Positions 48,731 through 58,528 of a DNA stretch of 64,000 bases are shown here, in pieces. Below the pieces are notes generated by a model that did not search any database, was not told the origin of the DNA, and saw only the letters and a program-made list of their open reading frames with translations. The first letter of the stretch is position 1; each line of letters opens with the position of its first letter. The stretch comes from Vibrio marinisediminis. GTDB lineage: Bacteria; Pseudomonadota; Gammaproteobacteria; Enterobacterales; Vibrionaceae. Made by a program: the position numbers and the translations under genes. The stretch is from NCBI RefSeq assembly GCF_014050145.1, contig NZ_JACFYF010000003.1, positions 1 through 64,000 of the forward strand, written 5' to 3'.

Positions 48731-50734
48731 ATGAGGTATACACCTACCTTAAAATTGAGCACGCGCTTAGTCGGTTTTGTTACGATGATCGTTATTAGTG
48801 CGATGTTTATCCTGTTTTTAGGCGGCACATTGTCGTTTCGAAGCTTAGGACAGGAGTACCTTGATCAATCGTTGAAAGGCATTGTTGAAGTTGTCGACAA
48901 GGAGATGGAGGACCCTGATGCGGCGTACTCCATGCAACGTTGGATGCCTAAAATGCTGCAGGCATCTCGAATTATTGAAATGGAGTTATCTTCACAAGTT
49001 GGTGTGATATACCGCTATCGCGATACTTCGTCAAAAATAGAACCCTCTTTGTTGCACAAAGCTGAGTATTCTCTCGAGCGTAATAACGGCTTTAAAATTC
49101 GCTTTACGGCAATCCCGCCTTACGTTGGCTATGGCTATTCATTGCAAGCCTTGTGGTCGATAACATTAGCGGTTGCTCTGATCGTGTTTTGTCTTATTCA
49201 GGGACTTAAATGGCTCAAAATACAATTGAGTGGCTCTGAATTGTTGGAAGAGCGCGGACGAATGATTTTAGCGGGACGCGTAGAAGAGTACGCGAAAGGG
49301 GATCACAACGAGTGGCCTTATACTGCGAGTGAAGCGTTAGATCGTTTAATTGAAGAGCTGAATGATGCGCGCCAAGAACGCAGTCGATTTGATACTTTTA
49401 TTCGTACCCAAACTTTTCTTGACCAACTGACCGGGACGGCAAATCGAATCTTGTTTGATAGCAAACTGGAATCGGCACTATCTGAAAGTGGCTCTCATGG
49501 CGGTGTGCTTTTGATTCGAATCGATGATTGGGAGCAAGTACTTGAAGAAGTTGATAAGCAGGCTGCTAATCAGTTCATCATTGCGATGGGTGAAGCGATC
49601 AACAAAGTGATACTACGCTACCCAGATGTGTTGTTATCTCGTTATTACGAATCTGACTTTGCTGTTTTTGCTCCGCACTTGAGTAGCAAGGAAGTGTCTG
49701 GTATTGCGATTAATTGTTTAAAACAGTTCGATAAATTGTCGCTTTTGCAGCCCTTAGACAAAGACAACTGGTGCCATATCGGTGTCTGTATGTTCCAAGA
49801 GGGAGAGCGGCAAGGTAAAATTTTGGATGAGACAGAAACTGCATTGAAAAGTGCGCGTTTACAGCAAATGAATACGTGGAGCCGCTTTAATAAACTCTCG
49901 ATTCAAGAGCAGGAGCGTGGAAGTGTTCGTTGGCGAACGTTATTTGACCAAGTGCTAACGCCAGATAGCGTCTATATATTCTCTCAGCCGTGTTATTTGC
50001 TAGAAGATTCGCAACCTAACTTAGCGCACTACGAATTATTTGTTCGAATTAACGATCCAGAGAAAGGGTTGATTAAAGCATCACGTTTTAATACTGCAAT
50101 TGAGTCGATCGGTTATGAAAGTCTTTTAGATCGTTCGGTTTTTTTATCAGTCGTCAGGTTTTTGAAAGCGTCAAAAAATAGTTTATGTTACTCTATTAAC
50201 CTTTATGTTACGCCGTTTTCCAGTAGAAAGTACTTTCGATGGTTTAGGGATGAGCTACTTCAACTTCCGAGTGAATCACGACAGCGATTATTGTTTGAAT
50301 TTTCTGAGGCACGGTTAGTGAAGCATCTTGATTATATGCGGCCAGTGATCAAGATGTTAAATGGTTTGGGCTGTAAAGTGGTAGTAGGTCAAGCAGGGCG
50401 CTCAATTGTCAGTACTTACTATCTAAAAGAATTGTCTATTGATTATCTCAAACTCCACCGAAGCTTGATAAAGCAAATAGATCACAGACATGAGAACCAA
50501 CTGTTTGTCCGTAGTTTGCTCGGTGCGTGCGAAGGACTCGAAACTCAAGTTATTGCGGTCGGAGTCGATCAAGAGCAAGAGTACAAAACGTTATTGAACC
50601 TTGGTGTTCAAGGTGTGCAAGGTCGTTATTTCGAACCTGAGCAACAATTGATACCTGAACAGCAATCTGAACAACTAAGTAAGTCCAAGTCAAATATCCA
50701 TATTGGACGACGTAACCGTTGGCGAAGAAGTTAG
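48731..50734 (+). CDS. csrD: Degenerate GGDEF/EAL protein CsrD (MshH)
   Basis: 667 aa from the ATG at 48731 with GGGAG upstream. The open frame reaches back to 48641 without a binding site. Two membrane helices (about 10-32 and 138-157) flank a periplasmic domain. The GGDEF-like domain has YYESDF where GGDEF belongs, and the EAL-like domain has YELFVRI instead of an EALxR core, so cyclic di-GMP turnover is not expected. In E. coli, CsrD promotes RNase E decay of CsrB/CsrC and acts with EIIA-Glc. In V. cholerae this gene is mshH, first of the MSHA locus. mshI starts 6 bases after the stop. Confidence 0.9.
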   Translation: MRYTPTLKLSTRLVGFVTMIVISAMFILFLGGTLSFRSLGQEYLDQSLKGIVEVVDKEMEDPDAAYSMQRWMPKMLQASRIIEMELSSQVGVIYRYRDTSSKIEPSLLHKAEYSLERNNGFKIRFTAIPPYVGYGYSLQALWSITLAVALIVFCLIQGLKWLKIQLSGSELLEERGRMILAGRVEEYAKGDHNEWPYTASEALDRLIEELNDARQERSRFDTFIRTQTFLDQLTGTANRILFDSKLESALSESGSHGGVLLIRIDDWEQVLEEVDKQAANQFIIAMGEAINKVILRYPDVLLSRYYESDFAVFAPHLSSKEVSGIAINCLKQFDKLSLLQPLDKDNWCHIGVCMFQEGERQGKILDETETALKSARLQQMNTWSRFNKLSIQEQERGSVRWRTLFDQVLTPDSVYIFSQPCYLLEDSQPNLAHYELFVRINDPEKGLIKASRFNTAIESIGYESLLDRSVFLSVVRFLKASKNSLCYSINLYVTPFSSRKYFRWFRDELLQLPSESRQRLLFEFSEARLVKHLDYMRPVIKMLNGLGCKVVVGQAGRSIVSTYYLKELSIDYLKLHRSLIKQIDHRHENQLFVRSLLGACEGLETQVIAVGVDQEQEYKTLLNLGVQGVQGRYFEPEQQLIPEQQSEQLSKSKSNIHIGRRNRWRRS

Positions 50735-50740
50735 TAGTAA

Positions 50741-52183
50741 ATGAACATTCAATCTTTATTAGGAAAGTTTGGCTCTGTTAAACGTTCAGCAAACTGTTTG
50801 CGTGTTGTTGTACAGCCAAGCACACTCCATTTCTCTGAATGGAATGGAGCGAACTTACCAAAGCAAGTCTTTATTGAGTCTGGAGACTGGCAAAAAACGT
50901 TGGTAACCACACTGCAGCAAGCTCATTTGACGGATATTACTGTCGATGTTGTGCTCAACTCCAACCTTTATCAAAATTATCAAATCGAAAAGCCGAATGT
51001 TCCTCAAGAGGAGCTAAGCCTTACTCTGCCATTTTTGCTCAAAGACCTGATCAGTGAAAAGGTCGCCGATATTGTTGCTGATGCAACGACATTACCGACA
51101 AGCAGTAAGCTGCAAGTATATGTCGTACCTAAAACCTTGGTACTTGGGCTTGCGAATAAACTGAATGCGATAAAGATTTGCTTAGGACGAGTTCTCGTCG
51201 AGGAAGATATTTGGGCGCGAGTTTCACCAGATAGCGAACGATTTATCTTGCTGCAACGAAGCCAAGGTAGTGGTTATAAAGTGAGTGCTTTTGTTGATAA
51301 CCGTTGTGTTTTTCAACGTAGTATTCGTGGTGTCACTCCACCATTGACGGGTGTCGCGACCAGTGGCTTACAACTTGATGGCATCGCATTAGAGCTGCAA
51401 CGTTCGATAGATTATTTGTCTTCGCAATTGCGTGGCGCGACTTTGCACCACATGAAAGTTTGTTGCGATGAAGAAAATGACAGTGAACTGGCAAAAGAGT
51501 TGGATGAACGCTTAAGCGTAAAGGTTTCCCCACTATCTAGTTCAATCGTTGAGTGTGGCGCGTTGCTGGTTCAGTTTGATGTTGAGGATGGTCTATCCGC
51601 AATCAACCTATATCCACAGCATCTTCAACCTAAAGTTGAGCGCTTTACGCTTAATAACGTGGCGATTTTTAGTGCCATCTTATTGGGTGCTTTTGGCGCT
51701 GTTTATGGTTATTCAGCTTGGCAGAATAACCAGTTAGAACAACAACTCAACGTGTTGCAATCCCAAGAAAAAGAATTTAACCAACAGTTGACGAGTCTCA
51801 ATCAACGATTGGCAAAGCATCGTCCATCGCCTGAGAAAGTTCATGCAGTTGAGCGACTAAAAGAAGAAATAAAATCCAAGCAAGATTCGTTAGCGGCTGT
51901 GTCGAAATATGATGGACAGCAACAAGCGGGTTATTCTGGTGTGATGCAATCTCTCGCCCAGCTTGGACGCAATGATATTTCGCTAAGTTCCATTCAAATG
52001 GATGCGGACAATTTAGATATTAAAGGTATGGCTCGAGACCCTCAGGCGATACCTAATTGGGTCAATCAATTTAAGAGTGAGATTAACCTTGTTGGTCGCT
52101 CGTTTGAAAAGTTAAAAATTGCTCGTAATGAACAAAATGTCCTTACTTTTGAGCTGCGTACTAAGGAAGAGGAAACTGAGTGA
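50741..52183 (+). CDS. mshI: MSHA biogenesis protein MshI
   Basis: 480 aa. The N-terminal two thirds resembles the actin-like PilM/GspL fold (DGIALELQRSIDYLSSQLR segment near 215-235). A single membrane helix (about 307-325) is followed by a coiled coil and a small periplasmic domain, as in PilN. It thus looks like a PilM-PilN fusion forming the inner-membrane platform of the MSHA pilus. The stop overlaps the mshJ start. Confidence 0.88.
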   Translation: MNIQSLLGKFGSVKRSANCLRVVVQPSTLHFSEWNGANLPKQVFIESGDWQKTLVTTLQQAHLTDITVDVVLNSNLYQNYQIEKPNVPQEELSLTLPFLLKDLISEKVADIVADATTLPTSSKLQVYVVPKTLVLGLANKLNAIKICLGRVLVEEDIWARVSPDSERFILLQRSQGSGYKVSAFVDNRCVFQRSIRGVTPPLTGVATSGLQLDGIALELQRSIDYLSSQLRGATLHHMKVCCDEENDSELAKELDERLSVKVSPLSSSIVECGALLVQFDVEDGLSAINLYPQHLQPKVERFTLNNVAIFSAILLGAFGAVYGYSAWQNNQLEQQLNVLQSQEKEFNQQLTSLNQRLAKHRPSPEKVHAVERLKEEIKSKQDSLAAVSKYDGQQQAGYSGVMQSLAQLGRNDISLSSIQMDADNLDIKGMARDPQAIPNWVNQFKSEINLVGRSFEKLKIARNEQNVLTFELRTKEEETE

Positions 52184-52833
52184 TGAAAGCACAGTGGCAA
52201 AAAATGGGAGAGAAGTTCTCCAATTTAAGTTCGCGTGAAAAGTGGTTAATCACTCTATGTACTTTTGTGGTTGTTACTCTGTGTATGTTTACGTTGCTAC
52301 TTGAGCCCGCTATTAAAGCTAACCAGTTATTAACTCAGCAAGTTGCGACTACTAAGCAAAATAACCTTCGCTTAGAAGGGGAAATTTTAGCGATTACCGC
52401 AAAACTCAAAAAAGATCCGGATCAATCAATCAATATCGAGTACAAAAGGTTGTTGAAGGAGAGTCAGGTACTGTCTGAAAAACTCGCGAAGGTAATTGAA
52501 AACCTAATTTCACCAAGTCAAATGGCGAAATTGCTGGAGGACGTATTAGCGGGAAGCAAAGGGTTACATCTGGTCTCTTTGGAGTCGTTAAAAGCAGAAC
52601 CGATCATCAATGATCATGCCTCTGAAAATTACGCGGGTTATTACTTGCACCCTGTTCGTTTAGAGCTAACGGGTAATTACTTCGCCATTCTCACTTACCT
52701 GGAAACATTAGAGTCTCTGCCTGTGAATTACTATTGGCGAAGTTTTCAATACCAAGTGGACGCATATCCTAAAGCAAGGCTGATATTGGAAGTTTATACA
52801 CTCGGTACAAGACAGGAGTTTATTGGTGGTTAA
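52180..52833 (+). CDS. mshJ: MSHA biogenesis protein MshJ
   Basis: 217 aa bitopic protein. Membrane helix about 22-42, coiled coil about 45-110, and a periplasmic ferredoxin-like domain, so PilO/GspM-like. It likely pairs with MshI to form the alignment subcomplex. It overlaps mshI by 4 bases (ATGA) and mshK by 8. Confidence 0.88.
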   Translation: MMKAQWQKMGEKFSNLSSREKWLITLCTFVVVTLCMFTLLLEPAIKANQLLTQQVATTKQNNLRLEGEILAITAKLKKDPDQSINIEYKRLLKESQVLSEKLAKVIENLISPSQMAKLLEDVLAGSKGLHLVSLESLKAEPIINDHASENYAGYYLHPVRLELTGNYFAILTYLETLESLPVNYYWRSFQYQVDAYPKARLILEVYTLGTRQEFIGG

Positions 52834-53149
52834 AAAGAAAATCCTATTTTTGTTCGCAGTGTCTTCATTTGCATTTGCTTCTCAAGACCCAACAGCCCCA
52901 CTGAATTGGCAGCAGGCTCCGAAAGCAGACCAAGTGAAGAAAGTAGTAAAATACCGTGTGCCTAATTTACAAAGCATTGTGTGTGGTGACAGTAAAGAGT
53001 GTTATGCGATCTTGGATGGTCAGGCGCTGGCCAACGGTGAAAAAATTGATGGGTTTAAAGTTAAGCAAATTAAGGCTGACTACGTAACAGTAACCCGTGG
53101 CAGTAAACAGTGGAAACTGGAACTGTTCCCTCTAGAAGTAAAACAATAA
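52826..53149 (+). CDS. mshK: MSHA biogenesis protein MshK
   Basis: 107 aa from the GTG at 52826, 7 bases after AGGAG. A TTG one codon earlier is also possible. The signal peptide covers residues 1 to about 18 (ending FAFA). The DPTAPLNW segment and the compact C-terminal domain resemble PilP/GspC-type linkers that connect the inner platform with the secretin. It is flanked by mshJ and mshL. Confidence 0.87.
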   Translation: MVKKKILFLFAVSSFAFASQDPTAPLNWQQAPKADQVKKVVKYRVPNLQSIVCGDSKECYAILDGQALANGEKIDGFKVKQIKADYVTVTRGSKQWKLELFPLEVKQ

Positions 53150-53164
53150 GGTTGTTGGAATTGT

Positions 53165-54793
53165 ATGCGTAAACTTGTTTTAGCCATTTCCCTTGTTTCG
53201 TTGGCAGGCTGCGCGATGGGGCACCGAGACCCTGTAGAAGCGAAAAACGCCCTAAATGAAGCGATTAATGAATCAAATAGCCGTGCACTTCAAGAGCTGC
53301 CGCCATCGGTAGAAGCTGATCTGATGCCTGATTTAGATGGTATAGCCGTTGAGCAAAGCGAAACGGTAAAACGTTTTCGAATCAAAGCCAGTGGTGTGGA
53401 TGCCAGAGCGTTTTTCACCAGTTTGGTTAAAGGCACAGAGTTTAGCGCGGCGATTCACCCTGATGTCAGTGGGAAAATTACCGTAAACCTTTCGGATGTC
53501 ACTTTAGATGAAGTGCTATCTGTTGTCAGTGATATGTATGGCTATGACGTGCAGGTGGTTGGTAAAGTTATTCAGGTTTACCCTGCGGGTTTACGCACGG
53601 TGACAATTCCGGTTGATTACCTTCAATTTAAACGTACGGGCCGTTCATTGACTTCAATTACCACCGGTACCATTACCAGTACTGACAGTGGTTCATCAAG
53701 TGATTCTGATTCATCGTCGAGTTCATCAAGCTCTTCTTCTGCCAGCGGTGGTACAGAGATTGAAACAACCAGTGAAAGTGATTTTTGGCCTCAATTACAG
53801 TCTGCTGTGACTCAATTGATTGGTAGTGGTAAGGGGCAGTCCGTAGTGGTGACCCCACAAGCGAGTGTCATTACTGTGCGTGCTTATCCTGATGAAATTC
53901 GTCAAGTACGTGAATTCTTAGGTGTCTCACAGAAACGCATGCATCGCCAAGTTATTTTGGAAGCAAAGATATTAGAAGTAACCTTAAGTGACGGATATCA
54001 GCAAGGGATCAATTGGAGCAAAGCCTTTAGCTCTAATGGTACCGACTATACGATTGGTCAAGGTTCAACAGAGTTAACCAACGGTAATGCTCCAACACTA
54101 CCAGGTTTGGATACGATAGGCACCTTACTCGGTGGTCAAACAAATTTGGTGATCTCGAGTGGTAGTTTCGATGCGGTCATCAGTTTTATGGCCACACAAG
54201 GTGACTTAAATGTGCTGTCTAGTCCACGCGTAACTGCTTCAAATAACCAAAAAGCAGTGATTAAGGTTGGTACTGATGAGTACTACGTGACAGATCTGTC
54301 GAGTGTTGTTGGCTCTGGTGACAATTCAGAACCTTCACCAGAAGTTGAGTTAACGCCATTTTTCTCAGGCATTTCATTAGATGTCACCCCACAGATTGAT
54401 GACCAAGGTAATGTTCTGCTTCACGTGCACCCTGCGGTAACTGAAGTGAAAGAGCAAGTGAAAGAGATTGGCTTTGGTGGCAATGCCATCACGCTACCGC
54501 TAGCTCGTAGTTCAATTCGTGAGTCTGACTCAGTAATTCGAGCTCAAGATGGTGATGTGGTGGTGATAGGTGGTTTGATGAAATCTAACACTATCGATCA
54601 AGTATCAAAAGTTCCATTCTTAGGTGATGTTCCAGGGGTTGGGCATCTCTTTAGAAACAGCACAAAACTGAACCAAAAAACAGAATTGGTAATTTTACTT
54701 AAGCCAACAGTGGTTGGTGTGAATACATGGCAAAAGGAGCTGGAACGCTCACGTGATTTACTTCAAGAATGGTTCCCGGAACAGCAGCAGTAA
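53165..54793 (+). CDS. mshL: MSHA outer-membrane secretin MshL
   Basis: 542 aa. Lipobox LAGC at about 13-16, so a lipoprotein. N domains (about 60-150 STN-like; 200-260 secretin N), then the secretin core (about 270-530) with the VITSxxR-type and terminal VPFLGDVPGVGHLFR signatures. An unusually long Ser/Asp-rich tract (about residues 174-195) splits the N domains. It forms the outer-membrane pore through which the pilus exits. Confidence 0.93.
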   Translation: MRKLVLAISLVSLAGCAMGHRDPVEAKNALNEAINESNSRALQELPPSVEADLMPDLDGIAVEQSETVKRFRIKASGVDARAFFTSLVKGTEFSAAIHPDVSGKITVNLSDVTLDEVLSVVSDMYGYDVQVVGKVIQVYPAGLRTVTIPVDYLQFKRTGRSLTSITTGTITSTDSGSSSDSDSSSSSSSSSSASGGTEIETTSESDFWPQLQSAVTQLIGSGKGQSVVVTPQASVITVRAYPDEIRQVREFLGVSQKRMHRQVILEAKILEVTLSDGYQQGINWSKAFSSNGTDYTIGQGSTELTNGNAPTLPGLDTIGTLLGGQTNLVISSGSFDAVISFMATQGDLNVLSSPRVTASNNQKAVIKVGTDEYYVTDLSSVVGSGDNSEPSPEVELTPFFSGISLDVTPQIDDQGNVLLHVHPAVTEVKEQVKEIGFGGNAITLPLARSSIRESDSVIRAQDGDVVVIGGLMKSNTIDQVSKVPFLGDVPGVGHLFRNSTKLNQKTELVILLKPTVVGVNTWQKELERSRDLLQEWFPEQQQ

Positions 54794-54799
54794 ATCGGC

Positions 54800-55639
54800 A
54801 TGTATTTAGAGCAATTTGGTTTTTCCCAACTGCCATTTCATCTAACGCCCAATACTGAGTTGTTCTTGGGCTTAGAGCCACATTATGAAGCCATTCAAAT
54901 GGTCAATTCGGCGCTCTCTATGGGGGAGGGTGTGATTAAAGTAACGGGTGAGGTTGGAACGGGTAAAACCATGGTTTGTCGTATGCTAGTCAACCATTTC
55001 GAGCCTCATATTCAGTTAGTCTATTTGCCTAACCCTGCATTGAGTGGTGATGAATTAAGGCAAGCGGTGGCAACTGAGTTGTCAGTTGAAAGTGTTAGCC
55101 CAACCAAAATTGTTGACGATATACAGTGTCGTCTCATCGAGCTTACGAAAATAGGCAAACAGGTTGTGGTGCTGGTTGATGAAGCACAAGCGCTCAGCGA
55201 TGAAGCGCTTGAGGTACTGCGTTTATTTGGAAACTTGGAAACGGAACAACAAAAGTTGATGCAGATTGTACTGTTTGGTCAGCCTGAGTTAGATGTGCGG
55301 TTAGAGCAATACCACCTGCGTCAGTTTCGCCAACGAATTACCTTTAACGCAAAGTTGAGAGCGCTCTCACTCGATGAAACCGTTGCGTATATTGATAGTC
55401 GAATCGCCAAAGCGGGTTCAAACCAAGACGTGTTCACCTTAGCGCAGAAGAAATCGGTGTGGAAAGCGAGCCATGGCATCCCAAGGCTAGTTAACCAAAT
55501 TTGTCACAAGAGTTTAGTATTTGCGAGCAGTCAAAACTTATCAAAAGTTGGAAACACCCACTTGCATGCCGCTATGCACGATACCTTTGATGCTTGTAAA
55601 CCAAAATATAAAAGCCCGATATTATGGGGTTGGAGTTAG
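54800..55639 (+). CDS. mshM: MSHA AAA+ ATPase MshM
   Basis: 279 aa ExeA/GspA-type AAA ATPase. Walker A is GEVGTGKT (50-57), Walker B is VVLVDEAQAL (about 119-128), and a sensor-like FGQPELD segment follows. No membrane helix is evident. In type II secretion, ExeA/GspA helps place the secretin; by analogy MshM helps MshL assembly. It sits between mshL and mshN with gaps of 6 and 3 bases. Confidence 0.92.
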   Translation: MYLEQFGFSQLPFHLTPNTELFLGLEPHYEAIQMVNSALSMGEGVIKVTGEVGTGKTMVCRMLVNHFEPHIQLVYLPNPALSGDELRQAVATELSVESVSPTKIVDDIQCRLIELTKIGKQVVVLVDEAQALSDEALEVLRLFGNLETEQQKLMQIVLFGQPELDVRLEQYHLRQFRQRITFNAKLRALSLDETVAYIDSRIAKAGSNQDVFTLAQKKSVWKASHGIPRLVNQICHKSLVFASSQNLSKVGNTHLHAAMHDTFDACKPKYKSPILWGWS

Positions 55640-55642
55640 AAC

Positions 55643-56806
55643 ATGAGTGCGATTAATAACGCGCTATCTGAATTGTCGAAGTCACAAACGGTTTCAAAAT
55701 CAGGGCTAGAAAGAGCGCAGGTGCAAGTTGTAAAACGAACCAATGCATTACCATGGCTGATAAGTGGATTTACCCTTAGCTTAGCGGTCGGCGGTTGGGC
55801 TATTTCTCAGCAGCCAGTGCCTGTACTTCAGGCGACAAGCGAAGTGATTGTTAGTCAGCCTATTTCAACCAATACGCCAGTGCGATCTCCAACGACTAAA
55901 TTGGCTCAAGCAAGTGATGCCATTTTTGCTGCGCCTCAACGCCAGAGTGACGCAGTTGCTAATTCTTTGCCTACTAATGCGGATACGGTTGTTGAAGAGC
56001 GTGTTGCTCCTATAGTGGTGGCTCAACGAACTGTCGAAAGCAATACGCTATCAGCGCCATTAGAACAAGTTGAAGAGTATAACGTTGTGGCAAAGCCGGT
56101 GCTCATTGCCAAAGCTGGTGTTTCACACCAGCCAGAGTCTGTTGTAACCGCGCAAGTTAAACCCGCGTTAGAGGTTACGACAGGAGAGGTTATCGTGGAA
56201 CAAGTCGAGCTCACTCCAATCCAATTAGCCGAAAAAGCGCAGTCTCGAGCGGAAAAATCGCTGGATGCCAATGATCTAGCTGGCGCTATCAATTACTACA
56301 ATGATGCGCTTCGCTATACACCACGTGATAGCCAGGTGCGACAAAAACTCGTTGCTTTATATTACGGTAAAGGCGAAGTCCGCAAAGCGGTGGATTTACT
56401 GCAAAAAGGCATCGCACTTTCACAAGATGATATGAGTTTGCGTATCTCATTGGCTAAATTGTTGCTTAAAGAGAAGCAAAATACTGCCGCGCTCACCCCA
56501 CTTGTTTATTTACCTTCCAATCCAACGGTTGAATATTTGTCGCTACGAGCAGTCTTGGCGCAAAAAAGTGCGCAAGATGAAATGGCACAAGAGAGCTATC
56601 AAAAACTTGTCCAGCTGGAGCCTGATAATGGTCGTTGGTGGTTGGGTTTAGGTATTCAGTTAGAGCGAGCTTTTGAGCTCACTAAAGCGACGAAGGTGTA
56701 CCAACAAGCACTGAATAAAGTTGGGCTTTCAAGCCAATCCCAGCAATTTATTCGTGACCGTTTGGTGTTGTTAAGCCGGCTAGAGGATCAAACCAATGCA
56801 AATTAG
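55643..56806 (+). CDS. mshN: TPR protein MshN
   Basis: 387 aa. A short cytoplasmic N-terminus, one membrane helix (about 35-53: WLISGFTLSLAVGGWAI), a Pro/Thr/Val-rich periplasmic stretch, then TPR repeats (about 195-380, starting AEKAQSRAEKSLDANDLAGA). It is similar in layout to GspB/ExeB-like partners of MshM. It overlaps mshE by 11 bases. Confidence 0.88.
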   Translation: MSAINNALSELSKSQTVSKSGLERAQVQVVKRTNALPWLISGFTLSLAVGGWAISQQPVPVLQATSEVIVSQPISTNTPVRSPTTKLAQASDAIFAAPQRQSDAVANSLPTNADTVVEERVAPIVVAQRTVESNTLSAPLEQVEEYNVVAKPVLIAKAGVSHQPESVVTAQVKPALEVTTGEVIVEQVELTPIQLAEKAQSRAEKSLDANDLAGAINYYNDALRYTPRDSQVRQKLVALYYGKGEVRKAVDLLQKGIALSQDDMSLRISLAKLLLKEKQNTAALTPLVYLPSNPTVEYLSLRAVLAQKSAQDEMAQESYQKLVQLEPDNGRWWLGLGIQLERAFELTKATKVYQQALNKVGLSSQSQQFIRDRLVLLSRLEDQTNAN

Positions 56807-58520
56807 ATTAAGAAAACGCCTTGGTGACTTGTTGGTTGAAGAAGGCATCATCACCGAACAGCAGGTTGAGCAGGCGCTTGCGGCACAAAAATCAACAGGG
56901 CGAAAGCTCGGTGCTGCTCTGATTGACCTCGGCTTTTTAACCGAAAAGCAGATGCTGACTTTCTTATCTCAGCAACTTGATGTTCCCTTAATTGATTTAA
57001 GCCGTTTAAATATCGATATTGATGCGGTTCAGTTACTACCAGAAGTGCATGCTCGACGTTTGCGCGCATTGGTGATCGGTCGCAACCAAGATTCACTTCG
57101 AGTCGCAATGAGTGACCCTGCTGATTTGTTTGCTCAAGAATCATTGCTATCTCAACTGCCGCAATACTCGATTGATTTTGTGATTGCTCCGGAAAAGCAA
57201 TTGGTTGATGGTTTTGACCGTTATTACCGTCGAACCAAAGAAATTGCTTCGTTTGCCGAGCAGTTACAGGCAGAGCACCAAGTGACAGAAGCCTTCGATT
57301 TCAGTATTGAAGATTCTGACAGCGATGAAGTGACGGTCGTAAAACTGATCAACTCAATGTTTGAAGATGCGATCCAAGTGGGCGCATCAGATATTCATAT
57401 TGAACCGGATTCTAATGTACTTCGCTTGCGTCAGCGTATTGATGGTGTATTGCATGAAACCTTACTTAACGAAGTGAATATTGCCTCGGCATTGGTTTTG
57501 CGCTTAAAGCTGATGGCGAATCTGGATATTTCAGAAAAACGCTTGCCACAAGATGGTCGCTTTAACATCAAAGCCAAAGGTCAATCGGTCGATATCCGTA
57601 TGTCGACAATGCCTGTTCAATATGGCGAATCGGTGGTAATGCGTCTTCTCAATCAATCTTCGGGCGTAAGAAGTCTTGAAGAGTCAGGATTGCCAGCTGA
57701 GTTGTTGCTTCGTTTACGCAGCCAACTTCGTCGCCCACATGGCATGATTTTGGTAACAGGACCGACAGGTTCAGGTAAAACGACGACGCTATATGGCGCA
57801 TTGAGTGAGCTTAATGAGCCAGGCAAAAAAATTATTACGGTAGAAGATCCGGTTGAATATCGTTTGCCACGAGTTAATCAGGTTCAAGTGAATCCTAAGA
57901 TCAACTTAGACTTTTCGACAATTTTAAGAACCTTTTTGCGTCAAGACCCAGACATCATTTTAGTCGGTGAGATGCGTGACCAAGAGACGGTTGAGATCGG
58001 TCTTCGCGCTGCACTGACCGGTCACTTAGTTCTTAGTACGCTGCATACCAATGACGCGGTCGATAGCGCCTTGCGTATGATGGATATGGGGGCGCCAGGC
58101 TACTTAGTCGCGAGTGCGGTACGCGCTGTTGTTGCTCAGCGATTGGTGCGTAAAGTGTGCCCTGATTGCAAAAAGGAACATCAATTAGAAGAGAGCCACC
58201 GTCAGTGGTTGATGCAGCGTTTCCCTAACCAAGTTGAAGCGAGTTTTGTCCGTGGGCGAGGTTGTCAAAACTGTAATCTAACAGGCTACCGTGGACGAAT
58301 TGGTGTGTTCGAAATACTCGAGTTAGAGCAAGATATGATGGATGCTCTGCGTGCGAATGATGCGGTCGGTTTTACTCAAATTGCTAGAAACTCAAGTAAC
58401 TACAAACCGCTGCTTGTCTCTGCGATGGAGCTGGCTTTGCAAGGTGTGGTGAGTTTTGACGAAGTGATGAACCTAGGTGAAGGTGATACTTCTGGTAGCG
58501 TTCAAGCGATCTACTTGTAG
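56796..58520 (+). CDS. mshE: MSHA pilus extension ATPase MshE
   Basis: 574 aa GspE/PilB-type motor. The N-terminus has two tandem 24-residue MshEN motifs (RLGDLLVEEG..Q and KLGAALIDLG..Q, residues 6-60), which bind cyclic di-GMP. Walker A is GPTGSGKTT (about 322-330), the Asp box and Walker B are RQDPDIILVGEMRD, and the His box is TGHLVLSTLHTND. A tetracysteine zinc site follows (CPDCKK and CQNC, about 451-493). c-di-GMP binding to MshE drives MSHA extension in V. cholerae. Confidence 0.96.
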   Translation: MQIRLRKRLGDLLVEEGIITEQQVEQALAAQKSTGRKLGAALIDLGFLTEKQMLTFLSQQLDVPLIDLSRLNIDIDAVQLLPEVHARRLRALVIGRNQDSLRVAMSDPADLFAQESLLSQLPQYSIDFVIAPEKQLVDGFDRYYRRTKEIASFAEQLQAEHQVTEAFDFSIEDSDSDEVTVVKLINSMFEDAIQVGASDIHIEPDSNVLRLRQRIDGVLHETLLNEVNIASALVLRLKLMANLDISEKRLPQDGRFNIKAKGQSVDIRMSTMPVQYGESVVMRLLNQSSGVRSLEESGLPAELLLRLRSQLRRPHGMILVTGPTGSGKTTTLYGALSELNEPGKKIITVEDPVEYRLPRVNQVQVNPKINLDFSTILRTFLRQDPDIILVGEMRDQETVEIGLRAALTGHLVLSTLHTNDAVDSALRMMDMGAPGYLVASAVRAVVAQRLVRKVCPDCKKEHQLEESHRQWLMQRFPNQVEASFVRGRGCQNCNLTGYRGRIGVFEILELEQDMMDALRANDAVGFTQIARNSSNYKPLLVSAMELALQGVVSFDEVMNLGEGDTSGSVQAIYL

Positions 58521-58528
58521 GAATTGTC

